Shown one piece after another: positions 7,746 through 10,889 of a stretch of 10,889 bases of DNA (the first letter of the stretch is position 1; every line of letters begins with the position of its first letter). The stretch comes from Calditrichia bacterium (GTDB lineage: Bacteria; Calditrichota; Calditrichia; RBG-13-44-9), in contig JALXCH010000602.1 in NCBI GenBank assembly GCA_026991005.1, positions 1 to 10,889 of the forward strand, read 5' to 3'. A model generated the notes under the pieces. That model saw nothing but the letters and a program-made list of their open reading frames with translations, made no database searches and had not been told where the DNA came from. The position numbers and the translations under genes were made by a program.

Positions 7746-8708
7746 TTATGAAAAACGAATCGATTTCAGTGCGGTCATCAGGGTATCCGGAGCGTTCTTA
7801 CCGCTTTTTCGCAGGGAATAGAGCACTGCGGCGGCGGCGGGTTCCATTTCGGGCTCCAGATACTGAAACTGGTATCCTCGCTGTTGCGCTTTTTTCTGAA
7901 ATTGCTGCCGGACAAACCGATTGTGCTTCAATATCCCTCCGGTGAGGGAAACGCGATACGGTTCAGAGCGATTCTCTCCGAAGCGGGAAATGGCTCGATC
8001 GACCAACTTTAACAGTTCATCCACCGCACCATTTACGATGATCAGAGCATTTTCGTCCCCCACCGCTGCCATTTCGCACACCAGCCGGGCGCAGGAAGCA
8101 ATCAATCGGGCCGGACTGATTGAAGAATAGACAATCGAAATCAGTTTCTGGGGCGCATCAATTCCGTAAAATATCAGCAATTCCCGGGTTAATCGCGAAG
8201 GCTCACGACCGCTTTCCATATCCAGCAGTGCCTGGCGGATAGCCCGACTCCCGATATCGAAACCGCTCCCTTCGTCCCCCAGTAAATATCCCCACCCTCC
8301 AATTTGATGATACTGCCCGGCATGGTCTCGCAGCAGGCAGATGGAACCCGTTCCCGCCGAAATCAGAATCCCCGGTTCCTCGCCAAACACCGAATAGTGC
8401 AAAATCTCCGCATCGGTCATCACTGAAAAATGCTGCACTCCGGCTCCACGAATCAGGGCACGCACCGTTTCTTTTTCCGCAGCCCGTCCGGCACCCGCAA
8501 AGGCAAACGTGGCCCATTCCAGTTGTCGGGTTTCCAATCCAGCGGTTAATTCGGCTACAATGTTGCGTATCAACTGCGCCAGGGTTCCGCGATCCAGCAC
8601 CGCAATGTTTCCCGGCCCCATCTTCACCTGACGCAGCACCCGGCCCTGCTCATCAGCCAGTACCGCCGCTGTTTTTGTGCCGCCTCCATCCACACCCAGG
8701 TAATACAT
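7746..8708 (-). CDS. BadF/BadG-family N-acetylglucosamine/N-acetylmuramic acid kinase
   Basis: This is a cytoplasmic ATP-dependent sugar kinase of the ASKHA fold (BadF/BadG/BcrA/BcrD family), 320 aa, which is normal. The phosphate-1 loop DGGGTKT is at residues 7-13, the likely catalytic Asp is D99 in MTDAEIL, and the phosphate-2 loop SAGTGS is at 117-122. GGWGYLLGDEGSGFDIG (137-153) is typical of GlcNAc-kinase-like members. The adenosine motif LTGG is at 255-258, and the PEMEPAAAAVLYS tail is also typical. The ATG at 8708 has a strong AGGAAGGAG site. It is the first gene of the minus-strand cluster, 105 bases before nagZ. Since murQ needs MurNAc-6-phosphate, a MurK-like kinase acting on MurNAc, and perhaps also GlcNAc as in Clostridium acetobutylicum MurK, fits best. 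A GlcNAc-only or glucosamine kinase cannot be excluded from sequence. Confidence 0.9.
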   Translation of the reverse strand: MYYLGVDGGGTKTAAVLADEQGRVLRQVKMGPGNIAVLDRGTLAQLIRNIVAELTAGLETRQLEWATFAFAGAGRAAEKETVRALIRGAGVQHFSVMTDAEILHYSVFGEEPGILISAGTGSICLLRDHAGQYHQIGGWGYLLGDEGSGFDIGSRAIRQALLDMESGREPSRLTRELLIFYGIDAPQKLISIVYSSISPARLIASCARLVCEMAAVGDENALIIVNGAVDELLKLVDRAISRFGENRSEPYRVSLTGGILKHNRFVRQQFQKKAQQRGYQFQYLEPEMEPAAAAVLYSLRKSGKNAPDTLMTALKSIRFS

Positions 8709-8782
8709 TTATTCGACTCCTTCCTGTATCTCAACCCACACCTCACTCCCTGAATGTCGCTTTAATTCACCGTTCCGGTTTC

Positions 8783-8837
8783 CCGGGTGGATACAGCACC
8801 ATGGCCGGTATTCCTTTGCGAATTCCCTTCCACCCGG
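8783..8837. repeat. 8-bp inverted repeat in the leader of the kinase operon
   Basis: CCGGGTGG at 8783-8790 and CCACCCGG at 8830-8837 are perfect inverted copies separated by 39 bases. They are GC-rich within an otherwise AT-rich divergent gap. On the minus strand they would lie in the untranslated leader of the kinase gene if transcription begins near 8950. They could be an RNA hairpin or a protein-binding site. I recognise no known riboswitch. Confidence 0.35.
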
Positions 8838-8956
8838 CCTTTCACCTGTTCGGGTAATCTGCATTCACTTTGCCCCGGAACCTTGTTCAAGCGACTTAAA
8901 TGTAAGGAAAATAAACAGAAGAGAAAATTTAATTTCTACATTTATTTTATCCGTAA

Positions 8957-8984
8957 ATTATACTATATTGACACTTGAACAAAG
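8957..8984 (-). promoter_or_regulatory. Candidate promoter of the minus-strand salvage cluster
   Basis: A perfect TATAAT lies on the minus strand at 8962-8957 in the AT-rich middle of the divergent gap. A TTTG or CTTTGT element lies about 16-18 bases upstream, near 8979-8984, which could serve as a poor -35 or a Bacteroidota-type -33 box. Transcription from here would give the kinase gene a leader of about 240 bases. The -35 match is weak. Confidence 0.3.
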
Positions 8985-9027
8985 GGATTTGAGAGAATCA
9001 GTTAAAAATAGTATTTAAAGAGATTCT
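8968..9027 (+). promoter_or_regulatory. Candidate promoter/operator region of the araC-type gene
   Basis: A TTGACA occurs at 8968-8973 but no good -10 box stands at ideal spacing; GAGAAT at 8993-8998 is the nearest. Two weak symmetric elements follow. One is a near palindrome TTAAA...TTTAA at 9002-9018. The other is an inverted pair AGAATC (8994-8999) and GATTCT (9022-9027). Either could bind the regulator for autocontrol. The rest of the 325-base gap shows nothing else that I can name. Confidence 0.2.
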
Positions 9028-9033
9028 GGGCTT

Positions 9034-9906
9034 ATGAAACCGGTCAATGTCAAACTTTCCAAACCACCCCAATCCTCCTTCAAGTTTAAAAAAATTCAAC
9101 TGAAATCCCTGGAATTTAATTGGCATTACCACCCGGAATACGAAATCATGTTTATGGTGCACAGCCGTGGGAAGCGGTTCATTGGAGACAATATCGCCTA
9201 TTATGAGGAAGGCGATTTGTTTATGATTGGCCCGAATCTGCCGCACACCTGGTATTCGCCTCCGGGAGTGCTGGGGAAGCGCCGCTTTCACGAGGCCATT
9301 CTCATTCAGTTTCGGGAAAATTTTGCCGGTTTAAACATCAAAGAAGTTCCCGAGCTGGTAGCGGTTCAGCAGTTACTTAACGATGCATCCCGGGGACTTC
9401 AAATTACGGGAAAAACGCACCGGAAGGTATCTCAAAAAATTCTGGAGATGGAAAAGGCGGACGGGCTGGATCGGTTCATTATCCTGCTCACCATTCTGGG
9501 CATGCTGGCCAAAGCGCCCCGGGAAGATAAAATATCGCTCTCCGGGATTGAATTCACCCATCCCCTGCAACCCAAAGAACAAAGCCGCATCGACAAAGTG
9601 TGCACATTCATCAATGAAAACTACAAGGAACCCCTCCGTTTACGGGATGCCGCTTCCATTGCCAACATGAGTACCACTGCCTTTAGTCGATTTTTCAAGA
9701 AATACACGGGAAAAACATTTATTAACTATGTGAATGAATTGCGGATTGGCTGGGCCTGTAAGCTTCTTATTGAAACGGAAATGACAGTGGCGGAGATTGC
9801 TTATGAAGTGGGATTCAACAATCTTTCCAATTTCAACCGCCGTTTTTACGAACGGCATAAGATGAGTCCCCGCCGCTACCGGCAGGAGTTTGGTGCCAGG
9901 TATTGA
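9034..9906 (+). CDS. AraC-family transcriptional regulator with N-terminal cupin domain
   Basis: This is a DNA-binding regulator of 290 aa, the common length for two-domain AraC proteins. Residues about 20-75 form a cupin-like ligand domain (HYHPEYEIMFMV, then EEGDLFMIGPNLPHTW). Residues about 186-286 form the double helix-turn-helix: LRLRDAASIANMSTTAFSRF for the first helix pair, and TVAEIAYEVGFNNLSNFNRR for the second, followed by the usual M-S-P-R-R-Y-R end. It is divergent from the kinase-nagZ cluster across a 325-base gap, the usual place for a local activator that senses a sugar or muropeptide. That target is inferred. The ATG at 9034 has only a weak purine-rich site upstream. The stop at 9906 is followed within 7 bases by the repeat-rich interval. 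Confidence 0.93.
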   Translation: MKPVNVKLSKPPQSSFKFKKIQLKSLEFNWHYHPEYEIMFMVHSRGKRFIGDNIAYYEEGDLFMIGPNLPHTWYSPPGVLGKRRFHEAILIQFRENFAGLNIKEVPELVAVQQLLNDASRGLQITGKTHRKVSQKILEMEKADGLDRFIILLTILGMLAKAPREDKISLSGIEFTHPLQPKEQSRIDKVCTFINENYKEPLRLRDAASIANMSTTAFSRFFKKYTGKTFINYVNELRIGWACKLLIETEMTVAEIAYEVGFNNLSNFNRRFYERHKMSPRRYRQEFGARY

Positions 9907-9913
9907 TTTCTGG

Positions 9914-9970
9914 AACCACAGAAGAGGTTTTAACCACAGAAGACACAGAAAACACAGAAATCACGGAGAA
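9914..9970 (+). repeat. Left CACAGA array and left terminal inverted repeat
   Basis: A partial copy (AACCACAGAAG) at 9914-9924 is followed by a four-unit array at 9934-9969: CCACAGAAG, ACACAGAAA, ACACAGAAA, TCACGGAGA. The units are exactly 9 bases. Bases 9916-9947 match the complement of 10738-10769 at 25 of 32 positions without gaps. The array begins 7 bases after the araC-type stop codon. Confidence 0.8.
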
Positions 9971-10111
9971 AAGATTTTAAATTTATTCAAATTAAAGTTG
10001 TAATCTCGTTACCATAGAAAATTTATTTTATATTTTTAAACTTTAAAAAAATATTTGTAATTTTTTTAATTTATTATTTGAAGAGCTATTCACTGAAAAG
10101 AAAAAAAATTA

Positions 10112-10507
10112 ATGAATAATAACCGAATTTACGACAACAAGAACTTTCCTTTTGCCGATTTGACGCAAAAAATTATTGAATGCGCCATAGAGGTGCATCG
10201 GCATCTGGGGCCGGGATTTTTGGAAAATGTTTACGAAAACGCCCTTATTGCAGAATTGAAAAATAATGGGTTAAAAGTCGAAAACCAGAAAAATATTCCG
10301 CTTTATTACAAAGATACTTTAGTTGGCGAACATCGCTTGGATTTATTGGTAGAAAACGAAATTATTGTGGAAAATAAAACCGTTAAAGAATTTAATGATG
10401 TCCACAAAGCTCAATTAATATCTTATCTTAAGGCTGCGGGAAAGAAAGTGGGCTTGCTACTCAACTTCGCCAAAACAAAGCTTGAAATAAAAAGAATCAT
10501 TGTTTAA
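10112..10507 (+). CDS. GxxExxY protein with a PD-(D/E)XK nuclease-like core
   Basis: This is a 131-aa protein of the GxxExxY family (TIGR04256, related to PDDEXK_3 in Pfam), whose function is not established. The name motif is G35-F-L-E38-N-V-Y41, inside the conserved VHRHLGPGFLENVYENAL segment. A nuclease-like core follows: D77 in HRLDLLV, then E87-N-K89, which fits the D...ExK pattern. Q101-L-I-S-Y105 fits the QxxxY motif seen in RecB/Cas4-type nucleases. The ATG at 10112 has a weak, A-rich upstream site (GAAAAG). The length is typical for the family, so the gene looks intact. Base composition (about 35% G+C) is well below that of the neighbours, which suggests transfer. It is enclosed by CACAGA arrays. 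The family call is firm, nuclease activity is inferred from motifs, and the biological role is unknown. Confidence 0.9.
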   Translation: MNNNRIYDNKNFPFADLTQKIIECAIEVHRHLGPGFLENVYENALIAELKNNGLKVENQKNIPLYYKDTLVGEHRLDLLVENEIIVENKTVKEFNDVHKAQLISYLKAAGKKVGLLLNFAKTKLEIKRIIV

Positions 10508-10521
10508 TTCAATTTTATTAG

Positions 10522-10550
10522 AACCACAGAAGACACAGAGAACACAGAAT
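10522..10550 (+). repeat. CACAGA array downstream of the GxxExxY gene, left arm of an inverted pair
   Basis: Three 9-base units (CCACAGAAG, ACACAGAGA, ACACAGAAT) lie in the same orientation as the array at 9934-9969. Together with two leading A bases, this stretch is an inverted match of 10670-10698 at 26 of 29 positions. The two are separated by 119 bases of AT-rich DNA that holds no gene I can see. Confidence 0.8.
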
Positions 10551-10660
10551 TAATTTTATTTAATTTATATAAATATAAAAAATACTTTCTTAAATTTTTA
10601 CAAAACTTGAAAAAAATATTTTATAGAAGCAGATGAATACAACATTTTTAAAAAACATAA

Positions 10661-10769
10661 AATCAGTGTATTCTGTGTTTTCAGTGTCCTCTGTGGTTTT
10701 TTTACAGTTTTCCATGTCTTCTGTGGTTTTAATAATTTGTGTCTTCAGTGGTTTAAAGTAATTCAGTGG
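10661..10769 (-). repeat. Inverted CACAGA arrays and right terminal inverted repeat
   Basis: Read on the minus strand there are four clean 9-base units at 10696-10661 (CCACAGAGG, ACACTGAAA, ACACAGAAT, ACACTGATT). A decayed group is at 10726-10700 (CCACAGAAG, ACATGGAAA, AACTGTAAA). A CCACTGAAG unit is at 10751-10743 and a CCACTGAAT unit at 10769-10761. The outer 32 bases pair with the left end at 9916-9947. The array stops just before the ribosome binding site of the next gene. Confidence 0.8.
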
Positions 10770-10794
10770 TAGCAAAAAAGGAAAGGAACAGATT

Positions 10795-10889
10795 GTGAAA
10801 GGACGTTTAACCTCTCTGGATGCGTTTCGTGGCCTCACTATTGCGGGAATGATTCTGGTAAACAATCCCGGTAGCTGGGCGCATGTGTA
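10795..10889 (+). CDS. NagX/DUF5009-type membrane acyltransferase (HGSNAT-like), 5' part only
   Basis: The gene is cut by the window end; 31 complete codons are visible from a GTG at 10795. The start is supported by an AAGGAAAGGA ribosome site about 8 bases upstream. The translation begins [20 protein letters not shown] and continues [10 protein letters not shown]. This is the characteristic N-terminus and first membrane helix of the DUF5009/DUF1624 family, related to heparan-alpha-glucosaminide N-acetyltransferase and called NagX in some GlcNAc-utilisation clusters. These are multi-pass membrane proteins thought to acetylate amino sugars. A GlcNAc-linked function matches the salvage cluster on the other side of the regulator. 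The start region is enough to name the family but not to judge whether the gene is intact. Confidence 0.8.
   Translation, partial: MKGRLTSLDAFRGLTIAGMILVNNPGSWAHV

Larger units (their letters stand above)
9916..10769 (+). mobile_element. Candidate REP/MITE-like unit carrying a GxxExxY gene
   Basis: This 854-base interval fills the whole space between the araC-type gene and the nagX start. It is strongly AT-rich (the enclosed gene is about 35% G+C by hand count, against about 50-58% for the cluster). Its ends are imperfect 32-base inverted repeats (9916-9947 and 10738-10769, 25 of 32 matching). It holds one gene and several CACAGA units in both orientations. No transposase and no target duplication are visible. 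That it moves, or once moved, is an inference. Confidence 0.35.

Noticed and set aside
10590..10865. 91-codon minus-strand frame across the right-hand repeats and the nagX start
   Set aside because: It overlaps the well-supported nagX start and its centre is the CACAGA repeat read as Thr-Glu-x; no independent coding evidence.

Overview
The window reads as a chromosomal segment of a Gram-negative bacterium of the Bacteroidota/Calditrichota (FCB) kind. The reasons are a lipoprotein GH3 glucosaminidase fused to a beta-lactamase-fold domain, Na+-coupled SSS and AGCS transporters, a GxxExxY protein, a DUF5009/NagX-type acyltransferase, and gene gaps filled with short degenerate tandem repeats. The phylum is an inference from gene content. 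Coding DNA of the main cluster is roughly 50-58% G+C in the lines I counted by hand.

Layout. Five minus-strand genes run from right to left: a BadF-type amino-sugar kinase (8708-7746), a NagZ-amidase-like fusion lipoprotein (7640-4770), an SSS sodium:solute symporter (4325-2829), murQ (2590-1643) and an AGCS amino-acid:cation symporter (1408-32). A 325-base regulatory gap separates them from a divergent AraC-family regulator (9034-9906, +). Downstream of the regulator is an AT-rich interval (9916-10769) holding one small GxxExxY gene. It is packed at both ends with 9-bp-period CACAGA repeats, and its extreme ends form an imperfect 32-bp inverted repeat. The first 31 codons of a NagX/DUF5009-type membrane acyltransferase begin at 10795 and run off the window.

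How the genes work together. The minus-strand cluster is a nearly complete muropeptide-salvage route. The exported NagZ-amidase fusion would remove GlcNAc and then the stem peptide from muropeptides outside the cytoplasm. The SSS protein would import the amino sugar, the kinase would make the 6-phosphate, and MurQ would convert MurNAc-6-phosphate to GlcNAc-6-phosphate and D-lactate. The AGCS carrier could recover alanine from the peptide. The AraC protein is the obvious candidate local regulator. This scheme rests on family knowledge and context; transporter and kinase substrates are not proven by sequence.

The least explained part is the non-coding DNA. There are three classes of short-period arrays: a 7-bp ATTTGNN type, an 8-10 bp CCCTATTT type that is strongly G-quadruplex-prone on the transcribed-product strand, and 9-bp CACAGA and ATTCGTGTT types. 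They fill the gene gaps and supply the stop codons of murQ and nagZ. The best candidate for an undescribed system is the GxxExxY gene plus its inverted CACAGA repeats, organised like a REP/RAYT-type domesticated mobile unit but with a PD-(D/E)XK-like protein instead of a transposase.
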